Assembly (NCBI GenBank): GCA_016715905.1
Contig: JADJXI010000003.1
Location: 124,001 to 188,000 of the forward strand
Origin: Sphingobacteriaceae bacterium
GTDB taxonomy: Bacteria > Bacteroidota > Bacteroidia > B-17B0 > Aurantibacillaceae
Length of the DNA: 64,000 nucleotides
Direction of reading: 5' to 3'
The translations under genes and the position numbers were made by a program. Below the pieces are notes generated by a model that saw only the letters and a program-made list of their open reading frames with translations, was not told the origin of the DNA and searched no databases. Below are positions 9,325 to 16,493 of the stretch, in pieces. Within the stretch, counting starts at the first letter, position 1. Every line of letters starts with the position of its first letter.

Positions 9325-10422
9325 TTAATTGGTATTTACAATTTGTTTTTCGCATTCACTTATTTTCTTTACTGCAATGGGGTCGTTCGATTTTGATTTC
9401 AAAGCGTCTTCATAAGTTTTTTTAGCTTCGGTATATCTTTTCGCTTTATAAAGATCATCACCTTTATCCATTAATTCTTTGTATAAATCTACCCCAATTT
9501 TACCGGGCATTTTGTATTTACTTTTTCCACCGCCTATTTTCCCTTGAGTAACTTTATCTACTGATCCGTTGTTGGATGGCGTGGAATTTGCAATGGCGGT
9601 TCCTGTGTTTGAAGGTTTAGTGTCTCTTTTAATACTTGCGTTTTCTTTATCGATTCTGGCTTTTTCGGCCTTTTCAAGGGAAGCTTTTTCTGCTACTGCT
9701 TTTTCTGCTACTTCTTTTTCTTTTTTAGCCTTATTGGCGTCAATACATCCTTCTGCTAATTTGATTCTTTCTTGTGGATATTTTTCGTCCGGCAATATTT
9801 TCATCGCTTTATTGTAATATTCCTTAGCTAATTCACATTTCTTTTTATTGAGGGCATCATCACCTAATTTATTGTTCAAACAAAATTTATCAATAACAGC
9901 TGTTTCGGCTTGAGAAATAGTAGACACAATATTTAATCCTTTATTGGTTACCGCATCATCTTTATCAAAATTTTGTCCGCCTGATTTGTATTCTACTTTA
10001 ACCAGTGGTTCATTTAATCCTAAATAATCTACTCCGGAAATTGGTTTTGACAAAATAAATCCACCAATCATTATGGTAGGTTTATAATTATCTTTACCTA
10101 CTTGTTCAGGTACGCCATTTGTGCTTACGTAAAATCTTTTTGTATTACATCCTTCATAGGATACGGTTAAAATAAAATCACCACCGGCCGGAATATCTAT
10201 CACGAAATCACCATTGGCATCGGTTACTGTACTGGCAATGGGTGAGTCGCCTTTGAATAAGGTAATTTTAGCTCCATCAATAGTTCTTTCTCTTTTCTCT
10301 GCTTTGCTGGTTAATATCCAGTTTCGTAATTCCACATTGCTGGTAAGTTTAAGCGACCAATTTTGCGCCGATCCATGAATCGCTAAAAGCATTAGAAATA
10401 TGGTTGATATACGAGACAACAT
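9325..10422 (-). CDS. Secreted Ig-like/TPR protein with short linker
   Basis: 365 residues from ATG 10422, which opens a clear signal peptide (LSRISTIFLMLLAIHGSAQ). A longer frame to 10479 exists, but the extra residues do not look like a signal sequence. Same plan as the two following paralogues: NWSLKLTSNVELRNW, an Ig-like carboxypeptidase-regulatory domain (GDFVIDIPAGGDFILTVSYE), a middle helical region with YYNKAMKILPDEKYP, a linker of about 60-70 residues and a TPR end (KRYTEAKKTYEDALKSKSND). It is the first gene of the leftward cluster and has the shortest linker, so it may be closest to the ancestral form. Function unknown. Confidence 0.85.
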   Translation of the reverse strand: MLSRISTIFLMLLAIHGSAQNWSLKLTSNVELRNWILTSKAEKRERTIDGAKITLFKGDSPIASTVTDANGDFVIDIPAGGDFILTVSYEGCNTKRFYVSTNGVPEQVGKDNYKPTIMIGGFILSKPISGVDYLGLNEPLVKVEYKSGGQNFDKDDAVTNKGLNIVSTISQAETAVIDKFCLNNKLGDDALNKKKCELAKEYYNKAMKILPDEKYPQERIKLAEGCIDANKAKKEKEVAEKAVAEKASLEKAEKARIDKENASIKRDTKPSNTGTAIANSTPSNNGSVDKVTQGKIGGGKSKYKMPGKIGVDLYKELMDKGDDLYKAKRYTEAKKTYEDALKSKSNDPIAVKKISECEKQIVNTN

Positions 10423-10564
10423 ATGAAGAATTAAATATATATAAAAATTGCAATAAGGGCCTCGCCATTCTTTGAACAAATCAAATATTTTATCATGAAT
10501 TTTGCCAATAAATTATAAATTCATTTACATTTAAATTCCTGATAAATGGCAATATTTGTAACCC

Positions 10565-10596
10565 TTTGTTTATGCCTGCATTATTGTTTATATTTA
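10565..10596 (+). promoter_or_regulatory. Probable promoter of the 10609 gene
   Basis: TTTG at 10565-10568, a 20-bp spacer, then TATATTTA at 10589-10596, one base off the Bacteroidota -7 consensus TAnnTTTG. The ATG follows 12 nt later, predicting a very short leader. Confidence 0.55.
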
Positions 10597-10608
10597 AGCA
10601 CTATTCAT

Positions 10609-11619
10609 ATGAAAAAAATTGTTACCCTTTTTATTTTTGTTGTTTTTAATTGTGCGGCTCAAAATCCTGAAATGGCCTTTAAAACATATACTATTAATGG
10701 TGGTTTTTGTAAGGGTATTCAAACACATTGGGGTTCATTGCTTTTTATTCCTGATAATTGTTTTTCAGATGAGTCGGGTAATACATGCAATTCTGTAATT
10801 ACTATAAAGTATCGCGAGTTTCATTCTCAAACCGACATGTTTTATTCTGGTTTAAATATGATTTTAGAAAAAGGAACAAAATATTATTTACTAGAAAGTA
10901 TCGGAATGTTTGAAATAGAAGCTTGGTGTAGTGACAAACGTTTATTTTTACGTGAAGGAAAACAAATTCAAGTGCGCATGAAAACCAAGCGTAATTTGAA
11001 AGATGTAAGCTCATTTATTTATAATTCGGAAAAGAATTTATGGAACACATATGATAGTCCGGTTATTGATTTTTCATATTTTGATAAGCGAAATAATGCA
11101 GATAGTTTAAATTATTGGGGTAGCGGAAGAGTATCTGCTGCCACAGCCACTGTTGATGTTGAAATGGAAAGTGCTGAAATGTATAATCCGGTAACCTATT
11201 TTAATAAAATGCCTGAGGGTTATTTTAAAGGCATGAACATAAAAAAATTGGGCATTTTTAATTATGATGCAATCATGAAAGATTCCTTAGCCATTCCAAT
11301 GATTCCTGAACTATTGTTGAGGGGCGGCAATACACCTATTGAACAAAAGCTTTATGTTACCTATCCAAACAAAAATACGCTGGTTTATTATTTTCCGAGT
11401 GATTTTAAAGAACGTTTTGTGTTGCTTAATCAAAAAGGAATTAAAATGTTTACTGAATCAAAGGACGGTGTGATTGCCATAACTAATGATTCTGAAATAA
11501 ATAAATTGAATTTGGAATCCTATCGACAAAAAACAATACCGATTTATTTTGATCCCATACCGGCTAAACCAAAAAACGCGAAAGAGCTTTCGGCGGCAAC
11601 CGGATTAAAAACAGAGTAA
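10609..11619 (+). CDS. Secreted protein of unknown function
   Basis: 336 residues from ATG 10609, chosen because KKIVTLFIFVVFNCAAQ is a signal peptide; an upstream in-frame ATG at 10546 lies before the promoter and adds a non-signal Cys-rich stretch. The mature part starts FKTYTINGGFCKGIQTHWGS and contains LLFIPDNCFSDESGN, a pattern like extracellular ZU5/beta-sandwich segments of Bacteroidota proteins; this is a weak resemblance. There is no transmembrane anchor. Its stop is 1 base before the ATG of the next secreted protein, so the two are surely co-transcribed and probably function together. The TonB-receptor-like gene 60 bases beyond that pair may belong to the same system. Confidence 0.75.
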   Translation: MKKIVTLFIFVVFNCAAQNPEMAFKTYTINGGFCKGIQTHWGSLLFIPDNCFSDESGNTCNSVITIKYREFHSQTDMFYSGLNMILEKGTKYYLLESIGMFEIEAWCSDKRLFLREGKQIQVRMKTKRNLKDVSSFIYNSEKNLWNTYDSPVIDFSYFDKRNNADSLNYWGSGRVSAATATVDVEMESAEMYNPVTYFNKMPEGYFKGMNIKKLGIFNYDAIMKDSLAIPMIPELLLRGGNTPIEQKLYVTYPNKNTLVYYFPSDFKERFVLLNQKGIKMFTESKDGVIAITNDSEINKLNLESYRQKTIPIYFDPIPAKPKNAKELSAATGLKTE

Positions 11620-11620
11620 A

Positions 11621-12343
11621 ATGAAAAACCAAATATTTATCATCCATTTTTTATTAATTACATTTTTTATGCAAGCGCAAAAAAGAAATGATTTGCGTTT
11701 AATGGAAAAGCAATATAATATCACACGTATTTCACTGAAGGAAAAATTTAATTTATCGGTAAGGGATATGCCATCACTTATTATTCAGGCCTTTTGCGAA
11801 GGTAAAATAGTGGGCTATTATCCGTTTAAACCGAAAGAACCTTGCAGTTATCATGAATTTGTAGCTCATTTCTCCGTTAGTAAATTTCAGCCTTCGCGAA
11901 ATGATGATGCGTTTGAAGAAATAAACTGTCCGGCTGCATTTTGTTATACTAAAAATGAAGCGTCTGTTGAGCCATTTCGTTTGTATATGGATTTATTAGA
12001 GGATAAAGTGTTTAGTAGGGAAACGTCGACACAAAAACATCATGTAAAGTATGTACGATTAATTTATGCATTTGAAAAGCATGGTATGGAATTGATTTTT
12101 GATGGTCCACTTTTTTTGTATGAAGATTTAGTGAAATTAAATCCGGAAGAGTATGCTCTACCTAATCCTAAAAACGATGCCGCTAAAATCAGTTTTAAAA
12201 AGTTTTTTGAAAGCAGAATGTTTCAAGGTTTTCCTTACAAAGCGCCCGGAGATAAGCCGGTACGAAAAATCCAAATTCAGAAAAAGACAAATGGCATCAT
12301 TAATCTGTTTTTTAATTCATTAACATCAGCACCAACCGGGTGA
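11621..12343 (+). CDS. Secreted protein of unknown function
   Basis: 240 residues with an N-terminal signal peptide (KNQIFIIHFLLITFFMQAQ). The mature domain has a conserved-looking core (IIQAFCEGKIVGYYPFKP, CSYHEFVAHFSVSKFQ) but no family that I recognise. The C-terminal 25 residues are basic and Asn/Lys-rich. It starts 1 base after the stop of the preceding secreted protein, with no room for a separate promoter. The downstream gene has its own -7 box. Similarity of the tail to gliding-machinery GldN-type proteins crossed my mind (order of secreted pair, EYALPNPKNDAA) but cannot be supported from the sequence. Confidence 0.7.
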   Translation: MKNQIFIIHFLLITFFMQAQKRNDLRLMEKQYNITRISLKEKFNLSVRDMPSLIIQAFCEGKIVGYYPFKPKEPCSYHEFVAHFSVSKFQPSRNDDAFEEINCPAAFCYTKNEASVEPFRLYMDLLEDKVFSRETSTQKHHVKYVRLIYAFEKHGMELIFDGPLFLYEDLVKLNPEEYALPNPKNDAAKISFKKFFESRMFQGFPYKAPGDKPVRKIQIQKKTNGIINLFFNSLTSAPTG

Positions 12344-12372
12344 GGTAAATACGGTATAAATTGAGGTTAAGC

Positions 12373-12406
12373 TTGCGCAGAGTAATCATTTAATAAGCTA
12401 ATTTTG
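12373..12406 (+). promoter_or_regulatory. Probable promoter overlapping the TonB-receptor start
   Basis: TTG (12373-12375), 23-bp spacer, and a perfect -7 box TAATTTTG (12399-12406). The likely GTG start at 12416 is 9 nt beyond the box, so the mRNA would have almost no leader. The box contains the TTG at 12404, which argues against that codon as the start. Confidence 0.6.
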
Positions 12407-12415
12407 TGGAACTGC

Positions 12416-15265
12416 GTGAAAAAGCTATTCTTATATTTATTTTTGATTACACTATCTGCAAATGCACAAATTACGGTAAAAGGATATATTACAGAGAAGG
12501 ACGGCAAATCTATTCCCGGCGTAAATATTAAGGTTTTAAAAATTGATTCTTCTTTATTTGGTGGAACGGCAAGTGATGAAAATGGATATTATAAACTTAG
12601 CTTGCCGGCTTCGCAAAAATTTATTTTGCAATTTAATTACATTGGTTTTAAACGTGTGCAGCGTCAAATAGAAACCTCGGATTCAGAAATGGATATTGGC
12701 AGAATAGTATTAAAACCCGGATCAAACCAATTAGAAGAAGTTGAAGTGGTAGGATTACAGCAGAGAGGTGAGCAAAAAGGCGACACCACTAGTTTTAATG
12801 CCGATGCTTTTAAAACAAATCCGGATGCTTCAGCCGAAGATTTAATTAAAAAAATGCCTGGGGTTACTTCAGATAATAGCGGGGTAAAAGTAAATGGAGA
12901 AGAAGTAAAACGCGTATTAGTAGATGGGAAACCTTTTTTTGGAGAGGATCCTAATGCGGCACTGAAAAATTTACCTGCAGAAATTATTGAGAAGGTTGAG
13001 GTTTTTGACAAAATGAGTGAGCAAAGCCAATTCAGTGGTTTTAACGACGGTGATCAGCAAAAAGCAATTAATTTTGTAACAAAGAGGGGGAAAAACATGG
13101 GGCAATTTGGCAGAATATATGGTGGAGTTGGTGGAGAAGAAAGCGGAGAAATACGTTATAGTGCCGGTGGAAATATAAATTCATTTAAAGATAAACAGCG
13201 CGTTTCCTTATTATTCTTATCTAATAATATTAATCAGCAAAATTTTAGTACTGCTGATATTATGGGCGCCATGGGAAGTTCAGGTGGCGGAAGAAGAGGA
13301 GACGGCGGATCCAGGGGAAGTTTTAGCGGAGGCTCTTCGTCATTATTAACGGCGCCTCAAAATGGAATTTCAGCAACTCAGGCGCTTGGTTTAAATTATT
13401 CAGATGAATGGGGAAAGAAAACTACGATTTCAGGAAGTTACTTTTTTAATTTTTCAGATAATATTAATGAAGCTAATCAGGTGCGCAATTATTTTGGAAA
13501 AGAACAATTAATCTATAGTCAGAATAATACAGATAATACAATAAATCTCAATCATCGTTTTAATGTACGTTTAGAACACAATATTGATTCAGTCAATAAA
13601 ATTATTTTCACGCCCAATTTTACTTATCAGAAGTATAATTTAAAAAGTGAATTGGAGGGTAACAATAAAATACTGGAGGGTATTAAAATCAGCGAAACCA
13701 AAACTAAATCAAAAGCTGAAAATGACGGGTATGATTTTGCGCCTAATTTATTGTTTCAGCACAAATTCAAAAAAAGAGGCCGTACTGTTTCTGTAAATCT
13801 GAATACGAAATTCACTGAAAATATAAATGAGGGCAAATATTATTCTCGTAATATTTTTACCGATACAACTTCAGGTTTAGATCAGGAGTATAATACTTAC
13901 GGCAACACCAAAAAATACAGCGCTAATATTTCTTATACCGAACCAATTACGGAATTTTCTCAGGTGGAGTTAAAATTTAATCCTTCTTATTATGAAGGTT
14001 CATCAGATAAAGAAACGGATGATTATAGTAAATTAAAAAAGCAATATGTGGATTTTAATCCATCCCTTTCAAATAAGTATTTTAATATTTACACTACACA
14101 AAGGGCCGGATTAAGTTATAAATACAACAAAAATAAATTGAATGTTACTGTTGGTTCTGATATTCAGCAATCTAATCTACAAGGAGATCAATCTTATCCG
14201 GTGGCATTTGGCAGTTCACAATCTTTCAGAAATATTTTACCACACATGCATCTAAATTATAAGTTTTCTAAAAGTAAAAATTTGAGAATGCATTACAGAA
14301 GTAGCACAAACATCCCCAGTTTATTGCAGTTGCAGAATGTTTTAGATGTAACCAATCCGTTGCAAGTTAGCAGCGGTAACACTTCTTTAAAACAAACTAA
14401 CGAACAATATCTGAGCATGCGTTTTGGAGGCTTTGATATGAAAACTTCGCGCAACGCCATGATTTTCCTGAATTGCAATATAATTAATGATTACATAAGC
14501 ACCGCAAATTATACAATTCGAAAAGACACCATTATTCAGAATTTTGAAATAAAGGCAGGCTCGCAATTAAGTAAACCGGTAAATTTGGATAATTATTTAA
14601 ATCTACGCAGCTTTTTCACTTATGGATTTCCAATCAAAGTATTAAAATCCAATATTAATGTGAATGGCGGATTAAGTTACAGTCATTTACCCGGATTGAA
14701 TAATGAAGTGCTTAATTATGCTGATAATTATACCGGAAATGGCGGTGTATTTATGGGTAGCAACATCAATCAAAATATTGATTTCTCGATCGGATACAAC
14801 GGCTATTACAACGTGGTTAAAAATACCGTTCAAGTACAAAGTGATAATAGTTATTTTAATCATGTTGCTACATTTAAATTAAATCTCATCATTAAAAACG
14901 CATTTGTAATAAATACAGATATAAGTCATTCTTTGTATAATGGTTTGAATCAAAGTTTTGATCAAGTTTATATGTTATGGAATGCTTATTTGGGTTATAA
15001 ATTCGGAACCAAGAAAAATTGGGAATTGAAAGCATCTGTGTTCGACTTATTAAAACAAAATAGAAGTATAAGTAGAACCATTACTTCCAATTATACGGAG
15101 GATAATAATTCAACTGTATTACAGCGTTACGGAATGATTACTTTAACCTACACGCTTCGAAATTTTAAAAAAGGCCAGCCCCCTAAAAATGAAGATTCTG
15201 AAAGTCCTTACCGTGAAATGTTCAAAAACCGGGGCATGCATATGCCCGGTAGGCCACCTTTTTAA
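12416..15265 (+). CDS. TonB-dependent-receptor-like outer-membrane barrel
   Basis: 949 residues from GTG 12416 (KKLFLYLFLITLSANAQ signal peptide). About residues 19-105 form a carboxypeptidase-regulatory-like domain (ITVKGYITEKDGKSIPGVNI), 120-220 a plug (DTTSFNADAFKTNPDASAED, VKVNGEEVKRVLVDGKPFFG), and the rest a large beta-barrel rich in alternating aromatic strands, as in the Bacteroidota OMP_b-brl_3 proteins. A Gly/Ser/Arg-rich loop (SSGGGRRGDGGSRGSFSGG) lies near residue 290. The C-terminus is basic and Pro-rich (HMPGRPPF) rather than ending in the usual aromatic residue pattern. Substrate unknown; no SusD partner is adjacent, so polysaccharide uptake is not indicated. Confidence 0.9.
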   Translation: MKKLFLYLFLITLSANAQITVKGYITEKDGKSIPGVNIKVLKIDSSLFGGTASDENGYYKLSLPASQKFILQFNYIGFKRVQRQIETSDSEMDIGRIVLKPGSNQLEEVEVVGLQQRGEQKGDTTSFNADAFKTNPDASAEDLIKKMPGVTSDNSGVKVNGEEVKRVLVDGKPFFGEDPNAALKNLPAEIIEKVEVFDKMSEQSQFSGFNDGDQQKAINFVTKRGKNMGQFGRIYGGVGGEESGEIRYSAGGNINSFKDKQRVSLLFLSNNINQQNFSTADIMGAMGSSGGGRRGDGGSRGSFSGGSSSLLTAPQNGISATQALGLNYSDEWGKKTTISGSYFFNFSDNINEANQVRNYFGKEQLIYSQNNTDNTINLNHRFNVRLEHNIDSVNKIIFTPNFTYQKYNLKSELEGNNKILEGIKISETKTKSKAENDGYDFAPNLLFQHKFKKRGRTVSVNLNTKFTENINEGKYYSRNIFTDTTSGLDQEYNTYGNTKKYSANISYTEPITEFSQVELKFNPSYYEGSSDKETDDYSKLKKQYVDFNPSLSNKYFNIYTTQRAGLSYKYNKNKLNVTVGSDIQQSNLQGDQSYPVAFGSSQSFRNILPHMHLNYKFSKSKNLRMHYRSSTNIPSLLQLQNVLDVTNPLQVSSGNTSLKQTNEQYLSMRFGGFDMKTSRNAMIFLNCNIINDYISTANYTIRKDTIIQNFEIKAGSQLSKPVNLDNYLNLRSFFTYGFPIKVLKSNINVNGGLSYSHLPGLNNEVLNYADNYTGNGGVFMGSNINQNIDFSIGYNGYYNVVKNTVQVQSDNSYFNHVATFKLNLIIKNAFVINTDISHSLYNGLNQSFDQVYMLWNAYLGYKFGTKKNWELKASVFDLLKQNRSISRTITSNYTEDNNSTVLQRYGMITLTYTLRNFKKGQPPKNEDSESPYREMFKNRGMHMPGRPPF

Positions 15266-15299
15266 TTGATAGTCAGGTAATTAATAAAAAGTGACACCC

Positions 15300-15330
15300 T
15301 TTGTTTATTAACAATTTCTCTTTATCTTTG
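15300..15330 (+). promoter_or_regulatory. Promoter of the cold-shock gene
   Basis: TTTG (15300-15303), 19-bp spacer, TATCTTTG (15323-15330): a perfect match to the Bacteroidota housekeeping sigma consensus. The start of transcription should lie near 15336, giving a 5' leader of almost 200 nt before the ATG at 15533. Confidence 0.8.
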
Positions 15331-15501
15331 CTCTAAATCAAAATTAATCAATTATCGAACAATCACAATAAGGTCGAAGATCTACACCTCTCACAGAACA
15401 TCAATTAACAATCCTATTTATTTATAGAATTTTAAACGAGAACCTTAAGGGAGATTGTGCGCGTTCAAGAAATTGATTAATCATTAAACAAAAAATAACC
15501 A

Positions 15502-15517
15502 GTTTGCGAAAGCAAAC
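15502..15517 (+). promoter_or_regulatory. GAAA-tetraloop hairpin in the cold-shock leader
   Basis: GTTTGC (15502-15507), GAAA loop, GCAAAC (15512-15517): a 6-bp stem capped by a stable GNRA tetraloop, 15 nt before the cold-shock start codon. Together with the long leader this suggests post-transcriptional control by temperature or by the protein itself. Confidence 0.55.
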
Positions 15518-15532
15518 ACAAAAAAAAACAAA

Positions 15533-15721
15533 ATGAAAAACGGAACAGTAAAATTTTTTAATGTTACAAAAGGCTTCGGCTTTATCAAATCTGATGACGG
15601 ACAAGAAGTGTTTGTACATGTAACAGGATTAATCGACAAAATTAAAGACAACGACAGTGTTGTTTTTGAAATTCAGGAAGGCAAAAAAGGCCCGAATGCG
15701 GTTAACGTTAAATTGGCTTAA
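15533..15721 (+). CDS. csp: Cold-shock domain protein (CspA family)
   Basis: 62 residues, a single cold-shock OB-fold domain. RNP1 is seen as KGFGFIKS and RNP2 as VFVHVTGL; the opening NGTVKFFNVTKGFG is typical of the family. The Val in place of the usual Trp/Ala in the first strand (NVTKG rather than NETKG or NAEKG) is a minor variant. It binds single-stranded RNA/DNA and melts secondary structure in mRNA. The gene is monocistronic: a perfect promoter about 200 nt upstream, a structured leader, and a strong terminator 24 nt after the stop. The long leader recalls enterobacterial cspA, whose leader controls translation by temperature; the parallel is an inference. Confidence 0.95.
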   Translation: MKNGTVKFFNVTKGFGFIKSDDGQEVFVHVTGLIDKIKDNDSVVFEIQEGKKGPNAVNVKLA

Positions 15722-15744
15722 TCAAACTTAAATAGATCAGCTTC

Positions 15745-15777
15745 AATCCCCGACATTTTTGTCGGGGATTTTTTTTT
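15745..15777 (+). terminator. Intrinsic terminator of the cold-shock gene
   Basis: Perfect 11-bp stem AATCCCCGACA (15745-15755) / TGTCGGGGATT (15760-15770), TTTT loop, followed by a run of T to 15777. It separates the cold-shock gene from the methionine operon promoter. Confidence 0.95.
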
Positions 15778-15821
15778 AAGTAATTGAAAATAAAGCCAAA
15801 AGCCATAGGTATTAAAAATAA

Positions 15822-15854
15822 TTTGCCAGAGCAGAATTTTATTAAGTAAATTTG
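15822..15854 (+). promoter_or_regulatory. Promoter of the methionine operon
   Basis: TTTG (15822-15825), 21-bp spacer, perfect -7 box TAAATTTG (15847-15854). Transcription should start near 15860, about 30 nt before the riboswitch. With the terminator and riboswitch this accounts for the 315-base stretch (15722-16036) that has no gene. Confidence 0.75.
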
Positions 15855-15889
15855 TCCTCGAATTAATTACTCTCCTTGTGTGCGTAGTT

Positions 15890-16022
15890 AATTTATCAAG
15901 ATGCGGCGAGAGAATGAGCTCACTGACCCGCAGGCAACCAACTAGAAGTGCCGAATTTATTTCGGCATTGGAAAACCGGTGCTAATTCTCACCCCGGACG
16001 AAGAAACGGGGACAGATAAATT
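15890..16022 (+). promoter_or_regulatory. SAM-I (S-box) riboswitch
   Basis: All landmark elements of the SAM-I aptamer are present. P1 is AATTTATC (15890-15897) with GATAAATT (16015-16022). P2 base is TGCGG (15902-15906) with CCGCA (15928-15932), followed by the conserved GGCAACC (15933-15939). P3 is TGCCGAA/TTCGGCA (15949-15955/15961-15967). The junction GGTGCTAATTC (15978-15988) precedes P4 CCCCG/CGGGG (15992-15996/16007-16011). It binds S-adenosylmethionine. No U-tract terminator follows; P1 ends 14 nt before the leader-peptide ATG, so control of translation initiation at that ORF is the likelier output. Genes downstream are for methionine synthesis, as expected. Confidence 0.93.
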
Positions 16023-16036
16023 AAAAAAAAGAAAAA

Positions 16037-16150
16037 ATGAAAAACGCACAAATTCAAACAAAAAAAACCAGCCTTAATTCTGTATCAACAGAAATGATTA
16101 GTTCCGCTTCATCAATACACACTGTCATGTGTTGTTGCTGTAGTTGCTAA
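16037..16150 (+). CDS. Cys-rich leader peptide between SAM riboswitch and metX
   Basis: A 37-codon ORF that starts 14 nt after the riboswitch P1 helix. The first 30 residues are polar (rich in Ser, Thr, Lys, Asn); the last seven are MCCCCSC, so five of the last six codons are Cys (TGT TGT TGC TGT AGT TGC TAA). This is the layout of an amino-acid-responsive attenuator peptide, here sensing cysteine, the sulfur donor for methionine synthesis. The segment TTGTTGC within the Cys codons (16132-16138) can pair with GCAATAA just after the stop (16152-16158), with one G-U pair. No database family is known to me. The alternative is a short Cys-rich metal-binding or secreted peptide; no signal peptide is visible. 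Confidence 0.65.
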   Translation: MKNAQIQTKKTSLNSVSTEMISSASSIHTVMCCCCSC

Positions 16151-16241
16151 TGCAATAATTCGTTTCGTATTATTTCATTCCCGTTTGTTAGCCGAAAACC
16201 GGCCACACAATCATTTATTAAAAATTTAAATTAAAAAGATC

Positions 16242-16469
16242 ATGAGGAAAAACATATATATACCAAATAGAAGTAAGAATTTATTAAGTAATACCACTTT
16301 TATTAATCAGTTGCAAATAGAAGCAGCTATTGCATCAAAGCTGAAAGGCGGGCATCATCCGTTTTACTTAAAAAACAACAGAAAGAAAAGTCTGGTAAGT
16401 AATATTAATATACTTAGCCGGGAAGAGCAAATTGTAGTAGCGGAAGATTATTTTATAGGAGCAAACTAA
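16242..16469 (+). CDS. 75-residue protein of unknown function in the met leader
   Basis: 75 residues, basic N-terminal half (RKNIYIPNRSKN), a helical middle (INQLQIEAAIASKLKGG), HHPFYLKNNRKKS, and an acidic end (LSREEQIVVAEDYFIGAN). No signal peptide, Cys, or family that I recognise. It lies 91 bases after the Cys-rich leader peptide and 24 bases before metX, in the same direction, so it is the first full-length gene under the riboswitch. Codon usage looks like that of its neighbours. It could be a small regulator or partner of the methionine enzymes, or a second regulatory ORF. Confidence that it is translated is moderate. Confidence 0.6.
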   Translation: MRKNIYIPNRSKNLLSNTTFINQLQIEAAIASKLKGGHHPFYLKNNRKKSLVSNINILSREEQIVVAEDYFIGAN

Positions 16470-16493
16470 TTTTAATTAAAAAATATTGATCAT

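Noticed and set aside
16191..16203. GCCG/CGGC hairpin as a terminator of the met leader
   Set aside because: Only 4 bp and not followed by a T-run; it may still be part of a leader structure.
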